Positions 33,177-43,230 of a DNA stretch of 64,000 nucleotides are shown piece after piece. The stretch spans positions 19,318 to 83,317 of the forward strand of contig MKTC01000025.1 in the NCBI GenBank assembly GCA_001897535.1. The letters run 5' to 3'. This DNA comes from Bacteroidetes bacterium 37-13. Its GTDB lineage: Bacteria > Bacteroidota > Bacteroidia > Chitinophagales > LD1. The notes under the pieces are model-generated. The model was given only the letters and a program-made list of their open reading frames with translations, was not told the DNA's origin and ran no database searches. Position 1 is the first letter of the stretch, and each line of letters starts with the position of its first letter. The translations under genes and the position numbers were made by a program.

Positions 33177-33257
33177 TTGCGCTTTGTTTAATGTGGTGTT
33201 ATATTTACAAGAAATGAGGCTTCCCCTGCTTTAAACATAAGTCTGAAAGTGTTTAAA
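33177..33257 (+). promoter_or_regulatory. Putative promoter and inverted repeat in the leader of the large surface protein
   Basis: TTG at 33177-33179 is followed after 20 bp by TATATTTA (33200-33207), one base off TAnnTTTG. Downstream, TTTAAACA (33230-33237) and TGTTTAAA (33250-33257) form a perfect 8-bp inverted repeat with a 12-nt spacer in the expected 5' leader of the gene at 33298. It may be an RNA hairpin or a protein-binding site. Confidence 0.4.
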
Positions 33258-33297
33258 ACAATAAGAGAACCTCAGGTCTGAAACTAAACTGAACAAG

Positions 33298-36200
33298 ATG
33301 AAAACATTATTAACCTTATGTGCTGCTTTGAGCTGCATTACAACCTACTCGCAAATTGCGGTTACAGGTTCTAATGATGCCACAGCATTAGCCCAATCTT
33401 TAGCCGGAAATGGCGTTAGTATTTCTAATGCAACCATTACTGCTGCCAATAATTCATCAGGCTCTTTCTTTGCCAATAACAATACCGATTTAGGTATTCA
33501 AAATGGCGTTGTGCTTAGCACAGGTAGAATTTCAGACATTTCAAAAGGAGCAGATGCAGGACTTTCAAAAACAGGAGCAACTTATAATAATAAAGCAGCA
33601 GGCGATGCACAACTTCAAGCAATTGTTGGGGTTCCAACTTACAATGCTTCTGCACTTACTTTCGATGTGGTGCCAACTGGCGACCAAATCACATTCCGCT
33701 ACGTATTTATGTCTGAGGAATATCCAGATTATGTTTGTGCAAACTATAATGATATTTTTGCATTTTTTGTGAATGGACCGCGCCCTTCACAGTTAGGTGG
33801 AGGAAACTATGTAAATAAAAATGTTGCCATTGTTCCAGACACAAATTTACAGGTTGGGATAAACACAATCAATTCAGGCGTTTCCGGTCCATATTCTACA
33901 TTAGCAGGATGCCAAGGAACTAATACTGCATATTACAGAAGCAATGCAGGAAATGCTTATATTGTGTATAATGGAAGTACTGTTGTTTTAACTGCAACTA
34001 TTGATGTAATTCCATGCGCTACTTACAATTTTAAATTGGCGATTGCCGATGTAAACGATGAATTTTACGATTCAGGTGTGTTTATTGAAGCGGGTTCTTT
34101 TATTTCTAATCGCGCAACATTAAGCACTGTTTATTCGCACGCTGGCTACACAACAGCTTTTGAAGGCTGCTCAAATGCTTCAGTAAAATTAAACTTTACA
34201 GAACCTTTTTCAGGGCATAATGTCATTAAATATCAAATTTCAGGCAGCGCAACAAATGGTATAGATTACCAACATATTGCAGATAGCATTATTGTACCAA
34301 TTGGCGCAATGTCTGCTACAATCAATATTATTCCAATTGCAGATAATTTAAACGAAGGAACTGAAACCGTTACCATTTCTTTAATTGATGCTTGCACACA
34401 ACAATCTTATGCGCAAACAACGGTATCAATCAACGATACACAGAATGTAAGCATTTCTGCAAACAAACTTCAACTATGTGCGAATGAAAGTACCACATTG
34501 AATGCTTCAGGAACAATGAGTTACAGTTGGTCTCCTGCAACAGGATTAAGCAGCACCAACACAGCACAAACTGTTGCCAATCCTGCTTCGAGCCAAACTT
34601 ATATTGTAACCGGCACAACAGGAAATTGTATTTCAACAGCAAATGTTTTAGTTGAAAAAAGCAATATTTCTGTTAGTGGAAATGCGGTTTCCGCTTCTTG
34701 TGGAAACACTAATGGTTCAACAATAGATTTAACCATTACCAATGGCAAACCAAACTATACTTTCGCTTGGAATGACGGCATAACTTCACAAAATAGAAAT
34801 AACCTTGCAACCGGAAATTACAGCGTTACCGTAACCGATGCTTTGGGTTGTTCAGCAGCTTCAAATTTCACCATAAATTCTACCGGAGGAAGTGCTATAA
34901 ATATTTCATCACAAATTACAGATGCTACTTGCGGAAAAAGCAATGGTGCTATTGCATTGAATACCAGTGGTGGAAGTGGAAATCTTTCATACGCATGGAG
35001 CAATGGTGCGCAAATTCAAAATTTACAAAATGTAGTTTCCGGAAATTATAGCGTAACTGTAACTGATGGGAACGGCTGCTCTAAAACTTCAGCTTTTGTA
35101 ATTGGTGATTCTCAAAACATGCAAGTGAATATTACTAAAACAGATGTAAGTTGCTTTGGCGGAAACAATGGAACTGCAATAGCTACGGCAAGTGGTAATG
35201 GAAACTACACTTACACTTGGTCTAACGCACAAAATGGAACTTCAATAGGTAATTTAACTGCCGGAAATTATACTGTAACTGTGCAAGATGCTAACCAATG
35301 TTCAGCAACTGCAAGTATTACAATTGCACAGCCAACAAGCGCTATTGCGGCATCATTTACCAAAACAGATCTAAGCTGTGGAAGTACAAATTCAGGCAGT
35401 GCAAATATTACTGTATTCGGTGGAACACCAAACTATAATTACACTTGGAATGTGCCAACAGTTTCAGGAAATAGCGCAAGCAATTTAGAAGCCGGCAATT
35501 ATGAAATCACCATTACAGATGCAAAAAACTGTAATGCTTTTGTAACTTTCATTATTAACGATGCTGAGGGTTTAGCTTTAGACAGCACTTCAACAGCAGT
35601 TTCATGTTTTGGAGGAAACGATGGCACAGCAACTATTGCGGCTATTGGTGGTAATGGTAGCTACACCTACGTTTGGAACAACCAAAGCACAGTTTCAACC
35701 ATAAACAATGTAACTGCCGGAAGGTATTTTGTAACTGTAACTGATGCTAATGGCTGCACAGGAGCAGCAAGTGTTTCTGTGAGCCAAGCTCAAGAATTAT
35801 CTGTAACTGGAGTGAATACAAATGCAGGATGCAGCGCATTAGGTTCTATAGATATTACAGTAAATGGTGGAAATGGTGGATACCAAGCTTTGTGGAATGA
35901 TAATGCTACACAACAAGATAGAACAAATTTACAAGCAGGAAATTATTCAGTAAAAATTACGGATTCTAAAGGCTGTACTGCTGCTTATAGCACAACTATA
36001 AGCCAAAATCTTTCTTTACAATTAGCTGTACAATCTACTGTGCCTTCTTGTTTTGGAGTGAATGATGCTACTGCTTCTGTAGCTGTTACCGGTGGAGATG
36101 GTAACTATTCTTTTATTTGGTCAAATAACGTTTCTGTGTCTTCTTCTGCTTCTAATTTATCAGCAGGTTTATATACTATTACGGTAACCGATGGAAAAGG

Positions 36201-37269
36201 TTGCAGTTCTGTTGAAAATTTTTCAATTGCTCAACCTGCTTCATTTTTAGTAACTGCAACTCCAACTCCAAACACTTGTTTTGGCATTGCTGACGGAGCT
36301 GCGTTGATTGTTGCCAACGGTGGTGTTGCTCCTTTTCAGTATTCAGTTGAGTTAGTAAATAGTTCATCTCCTATCAATCGTGTTACAGGTGAGTTTACGG
36401 AACTTTCAGCAGGAAGTTACATAGTAAATGTTAAAGATGCTAATGGTTGTTCTGCTCAATCAAACTTCCAAATTAAAGCTGCAAGAGAAGATGAATTATC
36501 TTTTGAAACTAAAGCTACATCTTGCTTCACAGCTTCTACACACGATGGCAGTTTCCAAGCAATTGTACTTTCAAACGAAAATGCGCCTTACCAGTTTTCA
36601 ATTAACAATGAAACTTTTTCTAACCATACTTCTTTTGAAGGCATGGCTGCCGGAACTTACTTCGTAAGCAGTAAAAACAAAAATGGTTGCGTAGTTAACC
36701 ACCAAATTACTGTTGAAGCTGCTAAAGAGTTTTCAGTAGAATTACCAACTGATACTATTCGTGCTGAAATGGGACAATCAACAGAACTTTCAGTTACTAC
36801 CGACTTAAACAATGCGGTAATTGAATGGAACGCAGCAATTCAACCAAGTTATTTAGATTTTGCAAATGGTAACGAAACTCCGGTTAGCACTACTCCTTTT
36901 ACAAATGAATACGAAGTAAAAGTTTACGATGCGAACAATAAAAGTTGCTTTAAAACTGCAAACATTGTAATTGCTGTTGCAAACGAAATGGTAATGCCAA
37001 ATGCTTTCACACCAAATGGCGACAATGTAAATGATAGAATTTATCCAATATTCAACAATGCAAATGTTCGTGTTACAGATTTTAGAATTTACAATAGCTG
37101 GGGACAAATGGTAAGCAACGATGTTGAGCAAGGTTGGGACGGTAACTTTAATGGTTCAGAACAACCAAACGGAACTTTCACTTACTTTATTTCTTACGAA
37201 AGAACAAACACACAAACCGGAAAATCTGAAACAATTAGAAAAGACGGCACTTTAACTTTAGTGCGTTAA
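33298..37269 (+). CDS. SprB-repeat surface protein with gliding-type (type B) T9SS sorting domain
   Basis: The 1323-residue protein starts with a signal peptide (ending TTYSQ). Residues about 20-265 are a choice-of-anchor L domain (VVLSTGRISDISKG, FRYVFMSEEYPDYV). Residues about 280-385 resemble a Calx-beta domain (GTETVTISLIDAC). Then come nine SprB-type repeats of 60-75 residues (459-1139), each with a Cys-containing start like CFGGNNGTA, a YTWSN strand, and a GNYTVTVTDANGC end. The C-terminal domain MPNAFTPNGDNVND ... GWDGNFNG ... GTFTYFI is the type B (gliding motility-associated) sorting domain. Such proteins are mobile adhesins or surface filaments. Cysteines at repeat ends could pair. 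It is monocistronic with a terminator. Confidence 0.92.
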   Translation: MKTLLTLCAALSCITTYSQIAVTGSNDATALAQSLAGNGVSISNATITAANNSSGSFFANNNTDLGIQNGVVLSTGRISDISKGADAGLSKTGATYNNKAAGDAQLQAIVGVPTYNASALTFDVVPTGDQITFRYVFMSEEYPDYVCANYNDIFAFFVNGPRPSQLGGGNYVNKNVAIVPDTNLQVGINTINSGVSGPYSTLAGCQGTNTAYYRSNAGNAYIVYNGSTVVLTATIDVIPCATYNFKLAIADVNDEFYDSGVFIEAGSFISNRATLSTVYSHAGYTTAFEGCSNASVKLNFTEPFSGHNVIKYQISGSATNGIDYQHIADSIIVPIGAMSATINIIPIADNLNEGTETVTISLIDACTQQSYAQTTVSINDTQNVSISANKLQLCANESTTLNASGTMSYSWSPATGLSSTNTAQTVANPASSQTYIVTGTTGNCISTANVLVEKSNISVSGNAVSASCGNTNGSTIDLTITNGKPNYTFAWNDGITSQNRNNLATGNYSVTVTDALGCSAASNFTINSTGGSAINISSQITDATCGKSNGAIALNTSGGSGNLSYAWSNGAQIQNLQNVVSGNYSVTVTDGNGCSKTSAFVIGDSQNMQVNITKTDVSCFGGNNGTAIATASGNGNYTYTWSNAQNGTSIGNLTAGNYTVTVQDANQCSATASITIAQPTSAIAASFTKTDLSCGSTNSGSANITVFGGTPNYNYTWNVPTVSGNSASNLEAGNYEITITDAKNCNAFVTFIINDAEGLALDSTSTAVSCFGGNDGTATIAAIGGNGSYTYVWNNQSTVSTINNVTAGRYFVTVTDANGCTGAASVSVSQAQELSVTGVNTNAGCSALGSIDITVNGGNGGYQALWNDNATQQDRTNLQAGNYSVKITDSKGCTAAYSTTISQNLSLQLAVQSTVPSCFGVNDATASVAVTGGDGNYSFIWSNNVSVSSSASNLSAGLYTITVTDGKGCSSVENFSIAQPASFLVTATPTPNTCFGIADGAALIVANGGVAPFQYSVELVNSSSPINRVTGEFTELSAGSYIVNVKDANGCSAQSNFQIKAAREDELSFETKATSCFTASTHDGSFQAIVLSNENAPYQFSINNETFSNHTSFEGMAAGTYFVSSKNKNGCVVNHQITVEAAKEFSVELPTDTIRAEMGQSTELSVTTDLNNAVIEWNAAIQPSYLDFANGNETPVSTTPFTNEYEVKVYDANNKSCFKTANIVIAVANEMVMPNAFTPNGDNVNDRIYPIFNNANVRVTDFRIYNSWGQMVSNDVEQGWDGNFNGSEQPNGTFTYFISYERTNTQTGKSETIRKDGTLTLVR
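34672..36714 (+). repeat. Nine SprB-type repeats within the surface protein gene
   Basis: Each unit encodes about 65-75 residues with a Cys near the start and an N-G-C or similar end. The DNA is diverged between units, so they are old and not prone to slippage, except for frequently reused codons. The last two units are the most divergent. Confidence 0.85.
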
Positions 37270-37321
37270 AAATTTCCCTCCTTTTCTTTTGCTTATGGTG
37301 AGCAAAAGTTTCTATGGATAA

Positions 37322-37352
37322 AAAAGCGGGCTGCATTACACAGTCCGCTTTT
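37322..37352. terminator. Bidirectional terminator
   Basis: AAAAGCGGGCTG (37322-37333) pairs with CAGTCCGCTTTT (37341-37352) with one G-T pair and a 7-nt loop. It ends the surface protein gene and can serve the convergent HMG-CoA lyase gene. Confidence 0.88.
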
Positions 37353-37407
37353 GTTTTACAAATAGTTTTTGCTTGTAACTTATCAAAGAAATATTTAAAG
37401 AACATTA

Positions 37408-38277
37408 TCAATGCCCAATCGGAAACACATTCGATGACTCGCGCAGTGCTGCTTCAAACGCATTTAAGTTGAATTTTTCTCCGAATTTTTCAGCATGAAA
37501 ATAATTGATTAAATTTTCGGTCGGCATGTTTCCAATTAGTTCATCTTTTGCCATTGGACAGCCACCATAACCTTTAATTGCAGTATCAAACCTTCTGCAG
37601 CCGTTGTTATATGCAGCGTCAATTTTCACTCGCCAATTATGCGGAGCAGTATGTAGATGCGCGCCAAATTCTAAATCATGGCGCGAAGGAATAAGCATTG
37701 AAAAAAGATATGAAATATTTTCCGGTGTTCCTATGCCGATAGTATCACTTAGCATAAACGTTTTAATACCAAATGCAGAGAGTTTTTCAACCCATTGTGC
37801 TACAATTTCAGGGCTGTAGGGATCATTGTATGGATTTCCAAAACCCATAGAAATATAGATAATTACTTCTTTCTTAGATTTATCAGCCAAAGTTTTTATC
37901 GTTTCCACGCGTTCTAAAGCTGTATTGATATTGGCATGTGTATTTCTAATTTGAAAAGTTTCGCTCACAGAAAATGGAAAGCCGAGATATTTTATTTCAT
38001 CAAAAGCACAGGCATCGTTTGCGCCTCGTTCATTGGCAACTATCGCAATGAGCGAAGCAGAGTTTTCATCTAATTCCAATCCTTTTAAAACCTTTGCTGT
38101 ATCAGCCATTTGCGGAATCACATCGTGCGAAACAAAACTTCCAAAGTCTATAGCATAATATCCAACTTTCAATAATTTATTGATGTACGCAATTTTATTT
38201 TCTGTAGGAATAAATTGCTTTATGCCCTGCATCGCATCTCTGGGGCATTCGGTAAGTTTAATATTCGTTTGTTCCAT
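37408..38277 (-). CDS. Hydroxymethylglutaryl-CoA lyase
   Basis: The 289-residue TIM-barrel enzyme cleaves HMG-CoA to acetyl-CoA and acetoacetate, the last step of leucine degradation. It shows LTECPRDAMQG at the start, the GFGNPYND segment, SDTIGIGTPE, HLHTAPHNW with metal-binding His residues, and the signature GYGGCPMAKDELIGNMPTE containing the active-site Cys. Methylcrotonyl-CoA carboxylase genes are not adjacent. It is convergent with the surface protein gene and divergent from the ceramidase gene. Confidence 0.9.
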   Translation of the reverse strand: MEQTNIKLTECPRDAMQGIKQFIPTENKIAYINKLLKVGYYAIDFGSFVSHDVIPQMADTAKVLKGLELDENSASLIAIVANERGANDACAFDEIKYLGFPFSVSETFQIRNTHANINTALERVETIKTLADKSKKEVIIYISMGFGNPYNDPYSPEIVAQWVEKLSAFGIKTFMLSDTIGIGTPENISYLFSMLIPSRHDLEFGAHLHTAPHNWRVKIDAAYNNGCRRFDTAIKGYGGCPMAKDELIGNMPTENLINYFHAEKFGEKFNLNAFEAALRESSNVFPIGH

Positions 38278-38358
38278 TTTTACGCCTGCAAAATGAACAA
38301 CATTTTTTAGCTAACAAAGTACCTTTTTTTTATTTCTTTCGTACACGCTAAAAAACTC

Positions 38359-39279
38359 ATGAATAAACTATCAATAAAATTAAAGTGGCAGGTGCTTCGC
38401 ACGCGTTTGTATTTAGAAAAAATTTATTGGAAAAATTTTAGAACTGCTGCGGTACTTTTAATACTTCTAGTTGGTTCTTTGCTTGCTTGTTACAATTTGT
38501 GGGGAGCAGAAAATATTTGGTATGCTTTAGCCGCTGCCAATGGAAACGCTTTGCATTTTTGCGAACTAAATAGAATTGATGCGTTAATAAAACAACCTTC
38601 AAACACATGGAGCAATTTGGCGTATATTCCCGTTGGATTAGCTATTGTATCGCTTGGTTTTGCAGATTTAAGGCAAGGTATGGAACGCAGAAAATGCGAG
38701 AATTTTTTAGTTCGCTATCCTATTTTTTCTATCATATTTGGATTTAGCACTTTGTATGTTGGCTTAGGCAGTTTTTTGTATCATGCTTCACTTACTTCCT
38801 ATTTTCAAAAGCACGACCAAATGGGAATGTATGCTTTGGTTTTAACCATATTAGCATTTAGTGTTTATCGTATTTTCCCAACCATAAAACTTTTTGGAAA
38901 GTGGAGAAGCTTCCATTCAATTGGTTTGGTTTTAGCCGGAATTTTCTTTGTATATATTTTTGCAGAATGGAGTAAAATAAATATCAATACGCTATTTCCA
39001 ATTTTGATTATTTCTGTTTTTGCTTTGCACATTTACTACGAAATATTCATTAAAAAATCAGTGGCGTTTTCAAAATATATGCTTGGCGGTTTTGCTTGTT
39101 TGGCAATGGGCTATATTATTTGGATGCTCGACCGTTCGCATGTTGTTTGTTCACCTGAAAGTTGGTTTCAAGGTCATGCAGTTTGGCATATTCTAACCGC
39201 AGCAAGTGCTTTATTAGTTTATATGTATTACAGAACCGATACTGCTCCTGTACCTGAAAAGCTAAACAATAAAGTGTGA
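38359..39279 (+). CDS. Ceramidase (alkaline type) integral membrane protein
   Basis: The 306-residue protein has about seven membrane helices. Signature segments of the alkaline ceramidase family are HFCELN, QPSNTWSNLAYIPVGLA, GSFLYHASLT and, near the end, WMLDRSHVVCSP with GHAVWHILTA. His, Asp and His-His are the expected zinc ligands. The family hydrolyses ceramides and belongs to the CREST superfamily. Bacteroidota make sphingolipids, so a ceramide substrate is plausible. It overlaps the lipoate-ligase gene by 4 bp (GTGA), so the two are cotranslated. Confidence 0.88.
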   Translation: MNKLSIKLKWQVLRTRLYLEKIYWKNFRTAAVLLILLVGSLLACYNLWGAENIWYALAAANGNALHFCELNRIDALIKQPSNTWSNLAYIPVGLAIVSLGFADLRQGMERRKCENFLVRYPIFSIIFGFSTLYVGLGSFLYHASLTSYFQKHDQMGMYALVLTILAFSVYRIFPTIKLFGKWRSFHSIGLVLAGIFFVYIFAEWSKININTLFPILIISVFALHIYYEIFIKKSVAFSKYMLGGFACLAMGYIIWMLDRSHVVCSPESWFQGHAVWHILTAASALLVYMYYRTDTAPVPEKLNNKV

Positions 39280-40187
39280 TAACGCTTATTGAAGTTCCTC
39301 AACATTTTTCACCTTTTTTTTACGCGGCTTTAGAAGAATGGCTTGTAAGAAATTGCGATTGTTTCAATACTGATTATTTATTGCTTTATGTAAATAAAGA
39401 TTGTGCCGTAGTTGGTAAAAACCAATGTATTTACAAAGAACTAAACTTCAATTATTGGTTTAATGAATCAGCAAAAGTAGTGCGAAGAGTGAGTGGTGGT
39501 GGCACTGTTTTTCACGATAGTGGAAATCTGAACTTTGCCTTTATTTCTAAGTTTGAGGAATGGAAAGTGAATAACTATAAACACTTTAACGAGCCCATTC
39601 GGCAACACTTAAACTTGCTGCAAATACCTGCTCAATTTAATGCCCGGAACGATATGGTTGCCAATGGCAAAAAAATATCCGGCAATGCACAATTTACCGA
39701 TAGGAAAAATATTATTAGCCACGGAACACTTTTAGTAAATTCTGATTTAGCCAAAATGAGTGCGGCATTAAAACATAATTCTTATCAAGTAGAAACTAAA
39801 GCCGTAAGCTCTGTGAGAAGTGAAGTGGCAAATATTTCTTCATTCAATAATGCGCTAACTAATGTTGAAGATATTAGAAATGAGTTAGCAGAAAAGCTTT
39901 GCATAAGTTCTTACAGTTTAAACCATACAGAAATTGAAGAGATAACACAACTTCAAAAAGAGAAATATGAGACTTTGGAATGGCGTTTCGGGCGCTCTCC
40001 GGATTGCGAAATACAAACACACACTTTCTCAATTTCAATCGCTGCCGGTATTGTTTCACAAGTTAAATATGAATCTCCGGAATTTACATTTTTAGAGAAA
40101 ATAGTTGGCATTCCTTTTTTTAAAGATGAGCTTTTAAAAAACATTTCAAGTTCTGAACTTGAAAAAATGTTAGAACATTTACGATAA
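39276..40187 (+). CDS. Lipoate-protein ligase A family protein
   Basis: The gene starts with GTG at 39276, which overlaps the ceramidase stop. The 303-residue product matches LplA/LipB-fold proteins: GKNQCIYKELN, the RRVSGGGTVFHDSGNLNF substrate loop and NGKKISGNAQF with the lysine that contacts lipoyl-AMP. It attaches lipoic acid (or octanoate) to 2-oxoacid dehydrogenase E2 or the H protein. The accessory C-terminal domain is present. The link to ceramidase is only by position. Confidence 0.9.
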   Translation: MITLIEVPQHFSPFFYAALEEWLVRNCDCFNTDYLLLYVNKDCAVVGKNQCIYKELNFNYWFNESAKVVRRVSGGGTVFHDSGNLNFAFISKFEEWKVNNYKHFNEPIRQHLNLLQIPAQFNARNDMVANGKKISGNAQFTDRKNIISHGTLLVNSDLAKMSAALKHNSYQVETKAVSSVRSEVANISSFNNALTNVEDIRNELAEKLCISSYSLNHTEIEEITQLQKEKYETLEWRFGRSPDCEIQTHTFSISIAAGIVSQVKYESPEFTFLEKIVGIPFFKDELLKNISSSELEKMLEHLR

Positions 40188-40249
40188 CTATTGCTGCTAT
40201 TAGTAAGTTATTGTGCTTTAACGTCCACTTCTTATACTGAAAAAAATTA

Positions 40250-40278
40250 TTTGACATTATTACGAAATAATACTTTTG
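40250..40278 (+). promoter_or_regulatory. Well-matched Bacteroidota promoter TTTG-N17-TACTTTTG
   Basis: TTTG at 40250-40253 and TACTTTTG at 40271-40278 match the published -33/-7 pattern of this phylum with 17 bp between. It lies 27 bp before the presumed start of the cytochrome gene at 40306. Confidence 0.65.
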
Positions 40279-40305
40279 ACTCAAAATTAGCCAAACACAT
40301 ATTGC

Positions 40306-41275
40306 ATAAAAAAAGTATTTAAAATTATTGGAGCAATCTTCTTCCTTATTTTACTTGGCGTTTTCAGTTTTGCAGGCTACATCAACTTTTCAGATTTACC
40401 AAAGTATGAAACAGAAAAAATCAATTTCCCAAAAGTAGAAGTTACTCCGGATTTAGTTGCCAATGGAGCAAAAATTGCTTCGGTGCAATGCAACCATTGC
40501 CACATGGGAGAATACGGCAAATTAAGTGGAAAAATTAATGTAAGAAATTCCAAAAGATTTTGGAACAATATATTCCAAAAATATCACTCATGACAATGAA
40601 AAAGGAATAGGAAAATGGAGCGATGCCGACATTGCACACTTACTAAGAACCGGTTGCAAACCTGAAGGCTCTTACTTGCCAATTTATATGCCAAAGTTTC
40701 CCCACTTGAGCGATTACGATTTAAAATCGGTAATTGCTTATTTGCGCAGCGATATGCCTCTTGTACAAGCTTCTAGCAATGAAGCACCCGAATCTAATCC
40801 CTCATTTTTAGTGAAATTTTTGTGCCGCGTAGCATTTAAAAAATTGGACTATCCAAAGCAAGAAATCAGCATGCCAGACACTAATAATTTAGTAGCTTAT
40901 GGAAGATACCTCACTGTTGGGCGCTACGACTGCTGGACTTTCCATAGCTCTGATTTCAAAACTTTAGATTTTGTTTCACCGGAAAAAACTCCTGGATATT
41001 GTAGCGGTGGAAATACACTAATAACGCCAAGTGGAAGTTCAATCTTCTCAGCCAATATTACACCCGATGAAAAAACAGGCATTGGCACTTGGATCGAAGA
41101 AGATTTTAAAAATGTGATGCACTCACTCATTAGAAAAGATGGCAAAGCTCTACGAGCGCCAATGTTAGCTTACAATGGATTAACAGACAATGAAATAAAA
41201 GCTATTTGGCAGTATTTGCTCACTGTGCCTAAAGTTAGCAATGAAGTAAATAGACAATGGGATAGTAAATTGTAA
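40306..41275 (+). pseudogene. Frameshifted c-type cytochrome gene without an ATG start
   Basis: The reading frame begins at an ATA (40306) where ATG would be expected: ATA AAA AAA GTA TTT, followed by a membrane anchor (GAIFFLILLGVFSFAGYI). The first haem motif is intact (QCNHCHMGEYG). At the four-A run 40552-40555 the frame breaks and reaches TGA at 40591; dropping one A restores FGTIYSKNITHDNEKG and continues to 41275. In the second cytochrome domain the expected C-x-x-C-H reads DCWTFHS, so the second haem cysteine is lost. The combined product is about 322 residues. The promoter upstream is intact. Three independent defects argue for a decaying gene; the frameshift alone could be sequencing error. 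Confidence 0.75.
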
Positions 41276-41277
41276 AA

Positions 41278-41991
41278 CTATTTTGCCCAAACATTGTATT
41301 TGAGAATACACCATATTGCGCGAAAGCCATCGCGCCAACCAATTTTTTTACCTTCTTCGTAAGTTCTGCCATAGTAAGAAATTCCTACTTCGTAAACACG
41401 CACTTTTGGGTAGCGGCTCATTTTTGCAGTTACCTCCGGCTCAAACCCAAAACGTTGCTCTTTTAAGTCGAGCGATTTTATTACTTCACTTCTAAAAAGT
41501 TTGTAGCAAGTTTCCATATCTGTAAGGTTTAAATTGGTAAACATGTTACTAATGAATGTAAGAAATTTATTGCCGATAGTGTGCCAAAAAAACAAAATGC
41601 GATGTGGCTTTCCACCAATAAAACGGGAGCCGTAAACTACATCGGCAAAACCATCTAAAACAGGTTTCAATAAAACATTATATTCATTTGGATCATATTC
41701 TAAATCTGCATCTTGAATCACAATAAAATCACCTTTGGCTTCTGCAATTCCGGTGTGTAATGCTGCACCTTTGCCTTTATTGGTTTCGTGTTTTCTATAT
41801 TGAATACTTAATTCAGGATTTTCTTTAGTGTAGTTTAATATTGCATTTTCAGTTTTATCAGTCGAGCAATCGTTCACAATAATTATTTCTTTGTTTATTC
41901 CGTTTAATAGCTCAACATTTTTTATTTTATTCAAAATAAATGCGATGGTGTTTGCTTCGTTAAAAGCCGGAATTACAATAGAAAGCATCAT
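41278..41991 (-). CDS. Family 2 glycosyltransferase, dolichyl-phosphate mannose synthase-like
   Basis: The 237-residue protein has a GT-A fold with [13 protein letters not shown] at the start, [10 protein letters not shown], the metal-binding [10 protein letters not shown], and [10 protein letters not shown] later. These features fit DPM1-like enzymes that transfer mannose or glucose from a nucleotide sugar to a polyprenyl phosphate. No C-terminal membrane helices are evident. It overlaps the ManC gene by 4 bp. Since ManC makes GDP-mannose, the pair is likely to make polyprenyl-phosphate mannose. It ends 2 bp from the cytochrome pseudogene. Confidence 0.88.
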   Translation of the reverse strand: MMLSIVIPAFNEANTIAFILNKIKNVELLNGINKEIIIVNDCSTDKTENAILNYTKENPELSIQYRKHETNKGKGAALHTGIAEAKGDFIVIQDADLEYDPNEYNVLLKPVLDGFADVVYGSRFIGGKPHRILFFWHTIGNKFLTFISNMFTNLNLTDMETCYKLFRSEVIKSLDLKEQRFGFEPEVTAKMSRYPKVRVYEVGISYYGRTYEEGKKIGWRDGFRAIWCILKYNVWAK

Positions 41992-43067
41992 AAGAACTTA
42001 TCTAAACCTGCAACTTTTAAATCTACCGTTATTTGTTTTATTTCTTGCTCTTGCGAACGCTCGCAAATAAGCAAAACATCTCCTGAGTCAATTACACACA
42101 AATTTTCAATACCTTGTAATACTACAAGTTTATCGTTTGAAGCAACAATCATATTATTTCGAGCATCGTAAATTTTTACGTTTTTACCTTTTACCGCATT
42201 GCCCAAATAATCTTTTTCATAAACTTCAAAAAGTGAGTCCCAAGTTCCAATATCGCTCCATTCAAAATCGGCAGGAATGGTATAAACGTTATTTGCTTTT
42301 TCCATTAAACCATAGTCAATTGAAATATTAGTAACAACGGAATAAGCTTTTTCAATAAACTTTTTTTCTGCTGAAGTATTGTAAACTTCACTTGCGTCTT
42401 CAAAGGCATCAATCACTTCAGGTAAGTATTTATGGAATGCTTTTAAAACAGTTTTTGCTTTCCACACAAACATGCCGGAGTTCCATAAAAAATCACCACT
42501 ATCTAAAAATGTTTGCGCAATCTCCAACGAAGGCTTTTCGGTAAAAGTTTTCACCTTATGAAATCCTTCATCTTCCACTGCTTCCAAATATTGAATATAG
42601 CCATATCCTGTTGCAGGTTTTGTTGGTTTCACACCAATAGTTACCAGCACTTCTTGCTTAGCTGTAAATGCTAAACATTTGCGAATAATTCTTAGAAATT
42701 TATCGTTTTGCAGAATCAATTGATCCGATGGCACAATTACAATATTGGCATCTTTATCTTGCGACACAATTTTATCGCAAGCATAAGCAATGCAAGGCGC
42801 TGTATTTCTGCGCACCGGTTCTTTAATAATATTTTCTTTGGGTAAATCCGGCAATTGCTCCATCACTTTCTTCTCATACATTTTTGAAGTAACGATGTAG
42901 AAATTTTCAACGGGACACAAAGGCAACAATCGCTCAACTGTGAGTTGCAAAAGTGTTTTACCAACATTTAAAATATCTAAAAATTGTTTTGGTTGCGCTA
43001 TTCTGCTTTTTGGCCAAAAGCGGCTTCCTATTCCGCCTGCCATAATCACAACGTAAGTGTGGCTCAT
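41988..43067 (-). CDS. manC: Mannose-1-phosphate guanylyltransferase
   Basis: The 359-residue enzyme makes GDP-mannose from GTP and mannose-1-phosphate. It begins with [17 protein letters not shown] and QPKQFLDI, the nucleotidyl-transfer signature of the ManC type. Later motifs are [31 protein letters not shown] and [13 protein letters not shown]. The phosphomannose isomerase half seen in longer ManC proteins is absent. It is cotranscribed with the following glycosyltransferase. Confidence 0.92.
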   Translation of the reverse strand: MSHTYVVIMAGGIGSRFWPKSRIAQPKQFLDILNVGKTLLQLTVERLLPLCPVENFYIVTSKMYEKKVMEQLPDLPKENIIKEPVRRNTAPCIAYACDKIVSQDKDANIVIVPSDQLILQNDKFLRIIRKCLAFTAKQEVLVTIGVKPTKPATGYGYIQYLEAVEDEGFHKVKTFTEKPSLEIAQTFLDSGDFLWNSGMFVWKAKTVLKAFHKYLPEVIDAFEDASEVYNTSAEKKFIEKAYSVVTNISIDYGLMEKANNVYTIPADFEWSDIGTWDSLFEVYEKDYLGNAVKGKNVKIYDARNNMIVASNDKLVVLQGIENLCVIDSGDVLLICERSQEQEIKQITVDLKVAGLDKFL

Positions 43068-43139
43068 TTTATACTTATTATCTTATTATTCGTTTTTTGT
43101 GAGCGCGAAAGTAAAGTTCTTTGTTTGGTATTAAAATTT

Positions 43140-43147
43140 TAATTTCG
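43140..43147 (+). promoter_or_regulatory. Candidate -7 box TAATTTCG
   Basis: TAATTTCG lies 83 bp before recQ; a TTTG at 43120-43123 is 16 bp upstream. It belongs to the TAnnTTCG class. The next 80 nt of leader have no obvious fold. Confidence 0.4.
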
Positions 43148-43230
43148 ACACCCTTTTAAAAAAGGCATAATTAAAAATAATTGCACTTTAAAAGATTTGA
43201 TATATCTTACACAAAAATAAATAAACAGCT

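Noticed and set aside
34672..36714. Regularly spaced repeats as a CRISPR array
   Set aside because: The units are long, diverged and in frame; they are SprB protein repeats.
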